A stretch of 37,289 nt of DNA, from contig DVKZ01000085.1 of the NCBI GenBank assembly GCA_018715775.1, forward strand, positions 1 through 37,289, given 5' to 3'. Below, one piece after another: positions 1 to 9,278 of the stretch (the first letter of the stretch is position 1; each line of letters opens with the position of its first letter). A model generated the notes under the pieces. The model made no database searches. It was not told the origin of the DNA and was given only the letters and a program-made list of their open reading frames with translations. The DNA comes from Candidatus Fimousia stercorigallinarum (GTDB lineage Bacteria > Bacillota > Clostridia > Lachnospirales > Lachnospiraceae). The position numbers were made by a program, and so were the translations under genes.

Positions 1-1490
1 TGTAATAAACCATCAGCTCCGCCTAAATCAATGAATGCACCAAAATCTGTTACATTCTTAACGGTACCGTTTACTTTCATACCAACTTCGATCTTAGCGA
101 ATAATTCTTTCTGTTTCTCCAACTTAGCAGCAACTAATAACTGCTTTCTATCACCGATGATTCTTCTCTTACGCGGATTAAATTCACTGATAACAAACTG
201 AATTTCCTGACCGTCATATTTCTTTAAATCTCTTTCATAAGTATCAGAAACAAGACTTGCAGGAATAAATACTCTTGCTTCGTCAACAACAACGCTTAAA
301 CCACCATCTAATACCTGAGTAACCGTAGCTGTTAATACTTCTTTATTATTGTAAGCTTCTTCTAATCTCTTATTACCACGTTCAGCTGCTAAACGTTTAT
401 ATGTTAAAAGCACTTGGCCTTCCCCATCGTTTACTTTTAATACTTTTGCTTCCATAGTGTCCCCAACATTTACCTTTGTTCTAAGGTCAACATTGGATTC
501 ATTGGAATATTCATTGCGGGAAATAATACCATCTGCTTTGTATCCGATATTTAAGATGATCTCATCTTCTTTAACGTCGATTACTGTTCCTTCTACTACC
601 TCTCCATTGTGAATTGTAACTAAGCTTTCTTCTAACAACTGCTCAAAAGTTTTTTCTGTCATGCGAACATGAACCTCCTTGATAATTTTCTTTGGGGTGG
701 ATGCCCCCGCTGTAATGCCAACACGTTCTACAGTATTAAGCTCCTCCAGATCCAAATCCTGTAACGTTTGAATAAATAATGTATTTGGACATTCTTTCTT
801 ACTGATCTCATATAATTTCTGCGTGTTAGAGCTATGTTTCCCACCAATAACAATCATCGCATCAACATCTGAAGCAATCTTACGGGCCTCTAACTGACGC
901 TCTTCTGTTGCATTACAGATTGTGTTAAAAACACTTATATCATAACCTTTTTCGGAGATAATTTCAACCAATTCTTTAAATTTCTTGTAATTAAATGTCG
1001 TTTGTGACACAATACTGAGTTTTTTCTCCCGAAAGGCTTCCAAAGTTTCCAGATCATCAACGCCTTCAATGATCACTGGATCAAAATGACACCATCCTTT
1101 AATACCAACAACCTCAGGATGTCTTCCGTTTCCAATGATCACAACCTGATTTCCCTTCTCACTTTCTTCCGCTGCGATCTTATGAATTTTCCGGACAAAT
1201 GGACAAGTTGCATCAACAAGCTCCAGCCCTTTTTCCGCTATCAGATCATAAATTCTTTTTTCTACACCATGAGAACGAATAATCACGGTTCCCTCTTTCA
1301 GATTTTTTAAATCTTCCTCGCTGTTCAGACAGAAGATCCCATGCTTTTCAAGATCAGAAACCACTTCCTCATTGTGTATGATCGGTCCGAATGTATATAC
1401 ATTTTTCTTACCCGCCTGATCATATGCCATATCAACAGCCCGCTGCACACCAAAACAGAAGCCGGCTGTCTTTGCCAAAATCACTTCCAT
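1..1490 (-). CDS. ispH-rpsA: Bifunctional IspH (HMBPP reductase) / ribosomal protein S1 fusion, 3' end cut by window
   Basis: Residues 1 to about 276 are 4-hydroxy-3-methylbut-2-enyl diphosphate reductase, the [4Fe-4S] enzyme that makes IPP and DMAPP in the last MEP-pathway step. All three cluster cysteines are visible: C12 (GFCFGV), C96 (DATCPFV) and C192 (NTICNAT). The active-site histidines (H39, H74, H124) and E126 are also there. From about residue 290 the same frame continues into S1 RNA-binding repeats: one starting GEVVEGTVIDV, a second around EVLTATVTQV, and a third (GMKVNGTVKNVTDFGAFIDLGG) running off the window. This fusion is known in Clostridia. The start is ATG 1490, with AGGAGAT/AAAGGAT upstream and 16 nt after the cmk stop, so it is the last visible gene of the queA-cmk operon. 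An internal Shine-Dalgarno and ATG sit at the domain junction (listed separately). Confidence 0.95.
   Translation of the reverse strand, partial: MEVILAKTAGFCFGVQRAVDMAYDQAGKKNVYTFGPIIHNEEVVSDLEKHGIFCLNSEEDLKNLKEGTVIIRSHGVEKRIYDLIAEKGLELVDATCPFVRKIHKIAAEESEKGNQVVIIGNGRHPEVVGIKGWCHFDPVIIEGVDDLETLEAFREKKLSIVSQTTFNYKKFKELVEIISEKGYDISVFNTICNATEERQLEARKIASDVDAMIVIGGKHSSNTQKLYEISKKECPNTLFIQTLQDLDLEELNTVERVGITAGASTPKKIIKEVHVRMTEKTFEQLLEESLVTIHNGEVVEGTVIDVKEDEIILNIGYKADGIISRNEYSNESNVDLRTKVNVGDTMEAKVLKVNDGEGQVLLTYKRLAAERGNKRLEEAYNNKEVLTATVTQVLDGGLSVVVDEARVFIPASLVSDTYERDLKKYDGQEIQFVISEFNPRKRRIIGDRKQLLVAAKLEKQKELFAKIEVGMKVNGTVKNVTDFGAFIDLGGADGLL
660..680 (-). promoter_or_regulatory. Internal ribosome binding site and in-frame ATG at the IspH/S1 junction
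   Basis: On the minus strand a full Shine-Dalgarno AAGGAGG (680-674) is followed after 11 nt by an in-frame ATG (662-660). That codon is residue 277 of the fusion, exactly between the IspH domain and the S1 repeats. Translation from it would give a free S1 protein beginning MTEKTFEQLLEES. The SD and ATG are seen directly; their use is inferred. Confidence 0.5.
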
Positions 1491-1506
1491 ATTTATCCTT
1501 TATCTC

Positions 1507-2175
1507 CTATTTTCCGCATTTTTTATAGAATTCCTGTTTAATCGTCTCAACAACTTCATCGATCGTCATATCGGAAGAATCCACAAGAACTGCGTCATCA
1601 GCCTGCTTCAAAGGAGCAATCTCACGGTTCATATCCTGCTGATCGCGGATGATAATATCCTTTTCAATCGTTTCCAGATCACAGTCTTCCCCTTTTGCTT
1701 TCAGCTCATCATAACGGCGTTTAGCACGCACAGCAGAAGATGCCGTCAGATAGATTTTCAGATCTGCATTCGGAAGTACATTTGTTCCAATATCCCGTCC
1801 ATCCATTAAAATATCCGATGTTTTCGTCATATCGCGCTGCAGATCAAGTAAAGCCGCACGAATTGCCGGGATCGGAGAGGTTTTCGAAGCCATATTCCCC
1901 ACTTCCTCAGTCCGGATATAAGCATTGACATTTTCCCCGTTTAATAAAACTTGCTGTTCCCCATTCTGATATTCGATCGTAACATGGATATTCGGGCATT
2001 CTTCTTCGATTTCCTCAATATTAGCCGGATCCGTTCCTTTTCTTAAAAAATATAATGCGATCGCACGGTACATGGCTCCCGTATCGACATAAACAAATGA
2101 TAAATCTTTTGCGATCCGCTTTGCAATGGTACTTTTACCTGCCCCTGCAGGTCCATCGATTGCAATACTATACAT
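1507..2175 (-). CDS. cmk: Cytidylate kinase (CMP kinase)
   Basis: Phosphorylates CMP and dCMP with ATP in the cytoplasm, feeding CTP and dCTP pools. The 222-residue protein has the usual length for short-form bacterial CMP kinase. The N-terminal P-loop GPAGAGKST lies at residues 8-16, followed by YVDTGAMYRAIA. The CMP-binding DGRDIGT motif sits near residue 125, and the LID region RAKRRYDEL follows. Its ATG lies inside the end of the upstream flavoprotein gene (8-nt overlap), with GAGGAGG just ahead, which suggests translational coupling. It is followed 16 nt later by ispH-rpsA. The neighbourhood cmk-ispH-rpsA is a common one in Firmicutes and bacteria generally. Confidence 0.96.
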   Translation of the reverse strand: MYSIAIDGPAGAGKSTIAKRIAKDLSFVYVDTGAMYRAIALYFLRKGTDPANIEEIEEECPNIHVTIEYQNGEQQVLLNGENVNAYIRTEEVGNMASKTSPIPAIRAALLDLQRDMTKTSDILMDGRDIGTNVLPNADLKIYLTASSAVRAKRRYDELKAKGEDCDLETIEKDIIIRDQQDMNREIAPLKQADDAVLVDSSDMTIDEVVETIKQEFYKKCGK

Positions 2176-3442
2176 GACTCATTTCCTCCTCAATATCTGA
2201 CACACAGCCTGCTCCTGCCATATATCCGGTTGACCATGCAATCTGCAGATTATATCCTCCGGTAACTGCATCCAGATCGAGTACTTCACCGGCAAAATAG
2301 AGTCTTTTTATCAGTTTTGACTCCATCGTTCCGGGATCGATTTCCCGGACATGGATTCCTCCCTGGGTAATGATTGCTTCCTGGAAGCCGCGCAGGCCCG
2401 TCGCTGTAATTGTAAAGTTCTTTATGACCGATAATAATTGTTTTCGTTCTTCTTTTGTAATAATATTCACCTTTTTCTCCGGATCAATACCGCTTAATTC
2501 AATAATAACCGGAATCATTTTTTTTGGCAGTAAATCATTTAATACATTTTTAAACTGCTTATTTTGATTTTTTTCAAAATCACGCAAAATCCGATGATCA
2601 AGTTGATCTCTGCTCAAGGCCGGCTTCAGATCAATGCATACTTTGCACGGCTGTTTTTCAATCTGATCACCAATATACGCACTGGCACTAATTACCGTCG
2701 GACCACTGATCCCAAAATGGGTAAACAGCAGTTCTCCAAAGTCCTCATAAATTTTCTTAGAGCTGTCCCCCTGATAAACGGTCAGTTTGCAGTTTCTCAG
2801 TGACAAACCCTGCAATTGCCGGCAAATATCCACAGAGGCATCAAATGGTACAAGGGATGCACGCATTTCTTTCATCCGATGGCCGGCTTCTTGCGCAAAA
2901 CGATGGCCGTCGCCAGTCGATCCGGTCGAAGGATAAGACAATCCTCCTGTCGCAATGATCACTGCATCTGCCGGATAGTTCTTATTTCCGCATACAACGC
3001 CTTTTGCCCGTTTATCTTCAATGATCAGTTTTGTCACTTTCGTATCCAGCATAACTTTAACACCAAGGCGTTTCATTTCGTTATTCAATGCACGAATCAC
3101 ATCGGAAGACTTGTCCGAAACCGGAAATACGCGATTGCCGCGTTCTACTTTCAACGGGCATCCGGCCTTTTCAAAAAATTCCATCGTCTGCTCGTTGGTG
3201 AAAGTATAAAAAGAACTGTACATAAAATTTTTATTCGATACCATATGGTCAAACAGTCCTTCCATATCGCAGGCATTCGTTACATTGCATCTTCCTTTCC
3301 CTGTAATATAGATCTTCTTGCCGAGCTTTTCATTTTTTTCAAACAGCGTAACTGCTGCTCCGCGTTCTGCTGCCTGAATCGCAGCCATCATTCCGGCTGC
3401 TCCGCCGCCGACTACGATGATCTTACAAGAGTTTTTTATCAT
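2168..3442 (-). CDS. NAD(P)/FAD-dependent oxidoreductase, HI0933/BaiN-like family
   Basis: A 424-residue flavoprotein. The FAD-binding dinucleotide fold GGGAAGMMAAIQAAERGA is at about residues 12-29, followed by LFEKNEKLGKKIYITGKGRCNVTN, the typical HI0933 family signature. A second stretch, ATGGLSYPSTGSTGDGHRFA, is near residue 165, and a C-terminal FAD motif, YFAGEVLDLDAVTGGYNLQIAWSTG, is also present. The family is widespread and mostly of unknown substrate. Members are often auto-named aminoacetone oxidase, and one relative (BaiN) was proposed to act on bile acids in a clostridium. No bile-acid genes are nearby and none of these roles is claimed here. The start ATG 3442 has GGAAGG about 12 nt upstream and lies inside the regulator gene (20-nt overlap). 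Confidence 0.85.
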   Translation of the reverse strand: MIKNSCKIIVVGGGAAGMMAAIQAAERGAAVTLFEKNEKLGKKIYITGKGRCNVTNACDMEGLFDHMVSNKNFMYSSFYTFTNEQTMEFFEKAGCPLKVERGNRVFPVSDKSSDVIRALNNEMKRLGVKVMLDTKVTKLIIEDKRAKGVVCGNKNYPADAVIIATGGLSYPSTGSTGDGHRFAQEAGHRMKEMRASLVPFDASVDICRQLQGLSLRNCKLTVYQGDSSKKIYEDFGELLFTHFGISGPTVISASAYIGDQIEKQPCKVCIDLKPALSRDQLDHRILRDFEKNQNKQFKNVLNDLLPKKMIPVIIELSGIDPEKKVNIITKEERKQLLSVIKNFTITATGLRGFQEAIITQGGIHVREIDPGTMESKLIKRLYFAGEVLDLDAVTGGYNLQIAWSTGYMAGAGCVSDIEEEMSHV

Positions 3443-4280
3443 AAATGTCGTATTCCTTCCACATCTCTTCTAATATTTTGAATCGCTCCGAAACCTGATC
3501 CTTTAAGCGGATCGAGATAGCAACTGCCAGAGCATTGATCACGCTGAGCGGTGCCGTTAAAGAGTCCACGACTGCCATCACATCACTCTTTGCGATGAGA
3601 TTAATCTTAGAACGCGATGTCATCGGAGACTGCATGCTATCGGTAATCGCGATCGTTGTTGCTCCTGCACGGCTTGCAAAATGCTGAACTTGTGCCGTGA
3701 TTCTCGAATACCTCGGAAAACTGATCCCGATAAATACATCTTCTGGCTGAATTCGATGAATCTGTTCAAATACACCGACTTCCCCGTTAAAATCAACGAT
3801 ATGTACGTCATCCAGGATCATTCGCAGATAATATCCCAGAAATTCAGCAAGAAATCCGGAGCTGCGAGCTCCGATAATATACACTTTTCTTGCAGAAACA
3901 ATGCTCTCTACGGCACGACTAAATTCATCTTCATCGATTTCGGCGATAGTCTCGCGAATCCTGTCTGTATCTGTTTTTAAAATGCTCTTTAACGGGTTTT
4001 CGTTGCCATATCGTTCTACGGCGCCCTCCAAACGCTGCAGAGAGCTCGACTGTGTCTTTACGATTACATTCATTGCTTTCTGAAGCTGTGGATAACCGTC
4101 ATAATCCAATTCATATGCAAAACGGACCACCGTCGATTCACTGACTCCGGCAGCTTTTCCAAGTTTGGATGCCGTCAAAAATGCAGCTTTATCGTACTCT
4201 TTTAATATATAATCAGCAAGTTTTCTCTGTCCCTTACTAAATTTACTCTCTTTTGCTTTAATTCGTTCTATTAAATCCAC
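3423..4280 (-). CDS. MurR/RpiR-family transcriptional regulator (HTH plus SIS domain)
   Basis: The N-terminal HTH_6 domain (about residues 1-80; SKGQRKLADYI, ASKLGKAAGVSESTVVRFAYELDYDGYP) is followed by a sugar-isomerase SIS domain (about 120-250; VYIIGARSSGFLAEFLGYYL). The SIS domain normally senses a phosphosugar, so this should be a DNA-binding repressor or activator responding to an amino-sugar or sugar phosphate; the ligand is unknown. Two GTG starts are possible. GTG 4292 has no good ribosome site. GTG 4280 has GAGGG 5 nt upstream and is preferred, giving about 285 residues. The gene follows queA closely and its 3' end overlaps the flavoprotein gene by 20 nt, so it is translated within the operon. 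No sugar genes adjoin it, so its targets are probably elsewhere. Confidence 0.88.
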   Translation of the reverse strand: MDLIERIKAKESKFSKGQRKLADYILKEYDKAAFLTASKLGKAAGVSESTVVRFAYELDYDGYPQLQKAMNVIVKTQSSSLQRLEGAVERYGNENPLKSILKTDTDRIRETIAEIDEDEFSRAVESIVSARKVYIIGARSSGFLAEFLGYYLRMILDDVHIVDFNGEVGVFEQIHRIQPEDVFIGISFPRYSRITAQVQHFASRAGATTIAITDSMQSPMTSRSKINLIAKSDVMAVVDSLTAPLSVINALAVAISIRLKDQVSERFKILEEMWKEYDIYDKKLL

Positions 4281-4295
4281 TTTTGCCCTCACTTT

Positions 4296-5321
4296 CTATT
4301 GTATCAACATTGCATCACCGAAACTGAAGAACCGATATCTTTCTTGGACCGCTTCTTCATATGCCTGCAGAACGTGTTCTCTGCCCGCCAATGCAGAAAC
4401 CAGCATTAGCAACGTTGATTCCGGCAGATGGAAATTCGTGATCAGCGCATCGATCACTTTAAACCGGTATCCCGGATAGATAAAAATATCTGTCCAACCG
4501 CTTCCGGCCCGGATCGTGCCATCTTCGTCCGCGACGGATTCCAGCGTTCTTGTACTGGTCGTTCCAACCGAAATGATCCTTCCCCCCGCCTCTTTCGTAT
4601 CATTGATCAACCTGGCATCTTCTTCTTCAATACAATAAAACTCCGAATGCATGTGATGATCAAGAATATTCTCCACTTTTACCGGACGAAAAGTCCCCAG
4701 TCCGACATGCAGGGTAACATTCGCGATCTTCACCCCTTTTTTACGAATCTGTTCTAATAATTCTTCCGTAAAATGAAGACCTGCGGTCGGAGCGGCTGCA
4801 GATCCGTTATGCTTGGCATATACTGTCTGATAACGTTCCCTGTCTTTTAACTGATGCGTGATATATGGAGGCAGCGGCATCTCTCCGAGCTGATCGAGTA
4901 CCTCTTCAAAAATTCCTTCATATTCAAACTTTACTAAACGATTTCCTTCTTCTACAATATCGATCACTTCTCCGACCAGAATTCCGTCTCCAAAGCTGAT
5001 CCGTGCGCCCGGACGGGCCTTTTTCCCCGGTTTTACAAGTGTTTCCCATACATTGTCCTGTTTTCTTTTTAAAAGCAAGATCTCAATTCTGGCTCCGGTT
5101 CCCTCTTTTGCTCCGATCAGACGTGCCGGAAGTACCCGCGTGTTATTAATAACGAGACAGTCTCCCGGATGGAGATAATCAATGATATCTTTAAAAATTT
5201 TATGTTGTCTTTCTCCTGTTTTTTTATCCAACACCAGAAGTCTCGAACTCGAGCGATCCTCTAACGGATCCTGTGCGATCAACTCTTCTGGAAGCTCAAA
5301 ATAAAAATCGTGTAAATTCAT
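4296..5321 (-). CDS. queA: S-adenosylmethionine:tRNA ribosyltransferase-isomerase
   Basis: Adds the cyclopentene ring precursor from SAM to 7-aminomethyl-7-deazaguanine in tRNA during queuosine synthesis. The 341-residue length is normal. Family motifs are plain: the N-terminal [43 protein letters not shown], the [12 protein letters not shown] stretch, [10 protein letters not shown], and [17 protein letters not shown]. The ATG at 5321 has AAGGATAAC just upstream. It is the first gene of the leftward operon, transcribed from the TTGAAA-17-TATAAT promoter at 5359-5387. No tgt or other queuosine gene is in view. Confidence 0.97.
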   Translation of the reverse strand: MNLHDFYFELPEELIAQDPLEDRSSSRLLVLDKKTGERQHKIFKDIIDYLHPGDCLVINNTRVLPARLIGAKEGTGARIEILLLKRKQDNVWETLVKPGKKARPGARISFGDGILVGEVIDIVEEGNRLVKFEYEGIFEEVLDQLGEMPLPPYITHQLKDRERYQTVYAKHNGSAAAPTAGLHFTEELLEQIRKKGVKIANVTLHVGLGTFRPVKVENILDHHMHSEFYCIEEEDARLINDTKEAGGRIISVGTTSTRTLESVADEDGTIRAGSGWTDIFIYPGYRFKVIDALITNFHLPESTLLMLVSALAGREHVLQAYEEAVQERYRFFSFGDAMLIQ

Positions 5322-5358
5322 TTGTTATCCTTTCTTACTATAGTCTAACTTAGTATGA

Positions 5359-5387
5359 ATTATAAACTATTTTTCCTGCATTTTCAA
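5359..5387 (-). promoter_or_regulatory. Sigma-A promoter of the queA operon
   Basis: The minus strand reads TTGAAA (5387-5382), a 17-nt spacer, then an exact TATAAT (5364-5359), about 38 nt upstream of the queA ATG and downstream of the pheT terminator. Confidence 0.75.
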
Positions 5388-5408
5388 ACCCTTATTATGA
5401 AGAGAGAA

Positions 5409-5460
5409 AATGCCCCATACAGAATAAGCAGATCTATGGCCTCATTCTGTATGGAGCATT
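5409..5460 (-). terminator. Rho-independent terminator after pheT
   Basis: Two 17-nt arms (5409-5425 and 5444-5460) are inverted repeats with a single G-U pair and an 18-nt loop. On the minus strand the stem runs into TTTTCTCTC, so it ends the pheST transcript between pheT and the queA promoter. Confidence 0.8.
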
Positions 5461-5501
5461 GTTTGCTTCTTAAAAGATAAAACAAAATAAGTTTTTATGC
5501 A

Positions 5502-7925
5502 TTAAGAACGAAGTTCTGCTCCCAGTTCACTTAATTTATTTAAAATCTTTTCTACGATCACGTTAATTTCGGACTCTTCCAAAGTACGATCTTTTGCACG
5601 GAATGTCAGAGAATATGCAACCGATTTTTTGCCGGCTTCAATCTGGTTTCCTTCATATACATCAAATAATTCCACAGATTCCAGTAATTTTCCACCGCTC
5701 TTTTTGATGATCTTTTCAAGCTGACCAACAAAGATTTCCTTTGAAACTGTCATACTCAGGTCTCGTTTGATCGCTGGGAATTTTGCTACTGCTTCGTATT
5801 TTCTATCAAAGGTTGCATGCGCGACTAAAACAGGCATATCGATCACTGCAACGATCGCATTTTGTTTCATACTGTAATTATCCATCACTTCCGGATGCAC
5901 CTGTCCGATATAAGCAACTTTTTCATTTCCTAACATAACGGATGCCTGACGGCCCGGATGTAAGAACGGATATTCTTTTGTTGGAAGATATTCAATCATG
6001 TTATCCACACCAAGTGTTTCAAAGATATCTTCTAATACACCTTTTAATGTGAAGAAATCGCCTTCTCCATACATACCGAGTGTCATCTGCATTCTCTCTT
6101 CCGGCAGTTCTTTTAATGGCAGTTCTTTTGGAAGATAAATATTTCCAAATTCATATAATCTTACATTTTTATTTCTATGTGCCATATTGGTGGAAAGAGA
6201 GATCAGCATGGCGTTCAGGGAAATCGTACGCATAATGCTGAAATCTTCTCCGAGAGGATTGGAAATTTCAATTGCCTGTCTTTCCGGTGCATCTTTTGAA
6301 AGCAATAATCGATCAAATACTTTCGGACTTTCAAAAGAGTATGCCATACCGCCACAGAAACCGTTCTGTTCTGCCACATCACGACAAGTATCCTCGATTC
6401 TTACTTTAAACGGCTTTTTACCGGCTGTAGATTCTCCTCTAGGAAGCGTTACCGGAATGTTATCATATCCGTAAAATCTCGCAACTTCTTCTGCAAGATC
6501 TGCCATACATCCTAAATCCTGTCTGAATGTCGGAATCGTAAGTTCTCTGTTTGCTTCATCATAGATTAAGCCAAGCTGATCAAAGTATTTTAACATCTGT
6601 GCTTCCGGCACATCTGTTCCAAGCAGTGCATTCATTTTTTCCGGTTCAAATGGAAGTTTCTTTTCTATTACAGGATTTGGATATACATCTACTGCACCTC
6701 CAACAACTTCTCCACATCCGAGTTCTTCAATCAGCTGACAGGCACGGTTCATTGCTTCCATCGCATTGTTTGGATCAAGTCCTTTGACGAACTTTGCAGA
6801 TGCATCGGTGCTCAGTCCGATCCGTTTCGAAGATAAACGAATATTTGTACCGTCAAAGGTTGCTGCTTCAAATAATAATGTTTTAATTTCATCTGTTACC
6901 ATGGAGTTTTCACCACCCATGATTCCTGCAATACCAACTTCTTTTTCTCCATCACAGATCATCAGGATATCTTTATCTAATTTTCTTTCCTGTCCATCTA
7001 AAGTCACAAACGTATCCCCATCCTGCGCACGTTTTACAATAATCTCATGATTTGCGATCGTATCCAAGTCGTATGCATGCATTGGCTGTCCATATTCTTC
7101 CATCACATAGTTTGTAATATCGACTAAATTATTGATCGGACGGATACCAATTGCAGAAAGACGTCTCTGCATCCATTCCGGTGATGGAGCCAGTTTGATA
7201 TTTTTTACAACTCTTGCCGTATAACGAGGACATAAGTCTGTATCTTCAACCGTTACTTTTATATAGTCGTTCACATCTTCAGCATTTCCTGTCGGTGTTA
7301 TAACCGGCGGATAGAATGGTTTATCAAATGTAACCGCTGCTTCTCTTGCTAGTCCGATCATACTGAAGCAGTCTACACGGTTTGATGTAACTTCAAATTC
7401 TACAACCGCATCACGAAGTCCGAGTGCTTCGACAGCATCAGCTCCCGGTTCGACATCCTTCTGGAAAATATAAATACCATTTTCCGGAGCTTCCGGATAC
7501 ATATCACGATTTGATCCAAGTTCTTCGATAGAGCAGAGCATACCATTCGATACTACACCTCGAAGTTTTCCTTTTTTGATTTTGATCCCCTCTTCCGGAT
7601 TCGGGCTTCCATCATGCCCGCCGGCAACACGACCGCCGGCCAGCACGACCGGTACCAATGCACCTTCGAATACATTTGGCGCACCAGTTACGATCTGAAC
7701 AAGTTCCTTTTCTCCAACGTTTACTTGGCAGATTACCAATTTTTTCGCATCCGGATGTTTTTCAATTTTTTCGATTTTACCAACAACGATTTTCTCCAGA
7801 TTTTTATCTAAATAAGTAATACTCTCCATATTCGTACCGGATAATGTCATCTTATCCGCATATTCCTGCGGAGTGCATGACAGATCAGGCACATATGCTT
7901 TAATCCATGAAATAGGTGTATCCAT
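5502..7925 (-). CDS. pheT: Phenylalanyl-tRNA synthetase beta subunit
   Basis: The large subunit of the alpha2-beta2 enzyme that charges tRNA-Phe. At 807 residues it is full length. In order it has an N-terminal anchor (PISWIKAYVPDL), a tRNA-binding EMAP/OB domain (about 40-155; EKIVVGKIEKIEKHPDAKKLVICQVN), the B3/B4 editing domain (about 210-400; RPINNLVDITNYVMEEYGQPMHAYD), B5 (about 410-480) with FRQDLGCMADLAEEVARFYGYDNIP, the catalytic-like core, and the C-terminal anticodon-binding FDX domain (about 715-807; AVAKFPAIKRDLSMTV). The start ATG 7925 has GGAGGAAG upstream. It lies 46 nt after pheS and shares its T-box control. Confidence 0.98.
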   Translation of the reverse strand: MDTPISWIKAYVPDLSCTPQEYADKMTLSGTNMESITYLDKNLEKIVVGKIEKIEKHPDAKKLVICQVNVGEKELVQIVTGAPNVFEGALVPVVLAGGRVAGGHDGSPNPEEGIKIKKGKLRGVVSNGMLCSIEELGSNRDMYPEAPENGIYIFQKDVEPGADAVEALGLRDAVVEFEVTSNRVDCFSMIGLAREAAVTFDKPFYPPVITPTGNAEDVNDYIKVTVEDTDLCPRYTARVVKNIKLAPSPEWMQRRLSAIGIRPINNLVDITNYVMEEYGQPMHAYDLDTIANHEIIVKRAQDGDTFVTLDGQERKLDKDILMICDGEKEVGIAGIMGGENSMVTDEIKTLLFEAATFDGTNIRLSSKRIGLSTDASAKFVKGLDPNNAMEAMNRACQLIEELGCGEVVGGAVDVYPNPVIEKKLPFEPEKMNALLGTDVPEAQMLKYFDQLGLIYDEANRELTIPTFRQDLGCMADLAEEVARFYGYDNIPVTLPRGESTAGKKPFKVRIEDTCRDVAEQNGFCGGMAYSFESPKVFDRLLLSKDAPERQAIEISNPLGEDFSIMRTISLNAMLISLSTNMAHRNKNVRLYEFGNIYLPKELPLKELPEERMQMTLGMYGEGDFFTLKGVLEDIFETLGVDNMIEYLPTKEYPFLHPGRQASVMLGNEKVAYIGQVHPEVMDNYSMKQNAIVAVIDMPVLVAHATFDRKYEAVAKFPAIKRDLSMTVSKEIFVGQLEKIIKKSGGKLLESVELFDVYEGNQIEAGKKSVAYSLTFRAKDRTLEESEINVIVEKILNKLSELGAELRS

Positions 7926-7971
7926 TCATTCTTCCTCCAATTATTTTCTATTTTTTATGTCCAATTTCTGT

Positions 7972-8991
7972 TTAAAACTGTGAAAGAAAACGTTTATCAT
8001 TTTCATATAACAGTCTCATATCATCAATTTCATATTTTAATAACGCCACTCGTTCCAGACCGATACCAAATGCAAATCCGGAATATACTTCAGGATCGAT
8101 TCCACACATTTCCAACACATGCGGATGAACCATACCACATCCAAGAATTTCGATCCAGCCGCTTCCGCCGCACATACGGCATCCTTCTCCGCCGCATTTG
8201 AAACAGGTAATATCTACTTCTGCACTCGGTTCTGTAAATGGGAAGTGATGCGGACGGAATTTTACTTCTGTTTCCGGTCCGAAGAATTCGCGGGCAAACT
8301 GCTGTAATGTTCCTTTTAAGTCAGCCATCGTTATCCCCTTATCAATCACAAGCCCTTCCACCTGGTGAAAGGATGGGGAATGTGTTGCATCCACTTCATC
8401 AGAGCGGAATACACGGCCAGGGGAAATAATACGGATCGGCAGTTTTCCCTGTTCCATAATACGTGCCTGTACCGGTGATGTCTGCGTTCTTAATAAAATA
8501 TCTTTATTGATATAAAAAGTATCCTGTTCATCTTTTGCAGGATGGTTTTCCGGAATATTTAATAATTCAAAGTTATATTTATCATATTCGATTTCAGGAC
8601 CTTCTACAACTTCGTACCCCATACCGATAAATACTCGTTCTAAATCGTCAAGCGCGATCTGGTTTGGATGACGATGTCCTTTTTCATGTGTTTTCCCCGG
8701 AAGCGTAACATCGATCACTTCTGATTTCATTTTTTCTTCACGGATCTTACGCTTTAAAACTGCCATTTCTTCCTCTAATGCTTTTTCAATGATCTGGCGC
8801 GTTTCATTAACCATCTGACCGACTTTCGGACGATCTTCTTTGGCAACATCCTTCATGCCTTTTAATACTTTCGTTAACTCTCCCTTTTTCCCCAGGAAAT
8901 TTACTTTTACTGCATTCAGGCTTTCCATCTTCTGTGCCTGTTCAATTTGCTCAAGAGCGGATTTTTTTATCGCTTCTAATCTTTCCTTCAT
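7972..8991 (-). CDS. pheS: Phenylalanyl-tRNA synthetase alpha subunit
   Basis: The catalytic class II subunit, partner of PheT. It has 339 residues. The N-terminal coiled-coil tRNA-binding arm (about 1-90) is followed by the core: HPNQIALDDLERVFIGMGYEVVEGPEIE, HPAKDEQDTFY, motif 2 ISPGRVFRSDEVDATHSPSFHQVEGLVID, and motif 3 SGFAFGIGLERVALLKY. A cysteine-rich insertion, CFKCGGEGCRMCGGSGW (about residues 265-281), could be a small metal-binding knuckle; that is inference. AAGGAGC lies just upstream of ATG 8991. It is the first gene behind the T-box leader. Confidence 0.98.
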   Translation of the reverse strand: MKERLEAIKKSALEQIEQAQKMESLNAVKVNFLGKKGELTKVLKGMKDVAKEDRPKVGQMVNETRQIIEKALEEEMAVLKRKIREEKMKSEVIDVTLPGKTHEKGHRHPNQIALDDLERVFIGMGYEVVEGPEIEYDKYNFELLNIPENHPAKDEQDTFYINKDILLRTQTSPVQARIMEQGKLPIRIISPGRVFRSDEVDATHSPSFHQVEGLVIDKGITMADLKGTLQQFAREFFGPETEVKFRPHHFPFTEPSAEVDITCFKCGGEGCRMCGGSGWIEILGCGMVHPHVLEMCGIDPEVYSGFAFGIGLERVALLKYEIDDMRLLYENDKRFLSQF

Positions 8992-9017
8992 TTTTTTGCT
9001 CCTTTTTTATTTAAAAT

Positions 9018-9275
9018 AAAAAAACGCCCCTAAAAAGGGACGAAATTATCGCGGTACCACCCTGATTCCGGAATTCTTCCGGCACTCAAGTCTGCGTAAC
9101 GAGCAGTAACGTTGCTTCCTACTAAATCAATGGACGATTCAAAAGCAAAACTCCAGTGTGAAATTCACATAAAAATCTTAACATAAAAGAGCTTCCAGCC
9201 GATGACTCTTCCTCTCTGAATGAAAATTAATATGCTACTTTGCACCTTCATTGTTTTTTGGCTTCTTCAACTTTT
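9018..9275 (-). ncRNA. T-box riboswitch leader of pheST (tRNA-Phe sensing)
   Basis: The minus strand carries the T-box core AGGGTGGTACCGCG (9063-9050). It is followed by an intrinsic terminator: stem CGTCCCT/AGGGGCG (9042-9036 with 9031-9025), 4-nt loop and a run of seven T (9024-9018). Upstream lies a Stem I-like region. The likely specifier is TTC, a Phe codon, at 9162-9160 within AATTTCACAC, which fits the downstream pheS. When uncharged tRNA-Phe is scarce the terminator forms; when it binds, the antiterminator should form and pheST is read. The specifier placement is less sure than the T-box itself. Confidence 0.93.
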
Positions 9276-9278
9276 CTT

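Noticed and set aside
2816..3481. A 221-codon plus-strand open frame opposite the HI0933 flavoprotein
   Set aside because: It lies antisense to a clear conserved gene, has no ribosome site, and its translation resembles no family. The same holds for the 234-codon frame at 28008-28712 opposite rsmH and for the other antisense frames.
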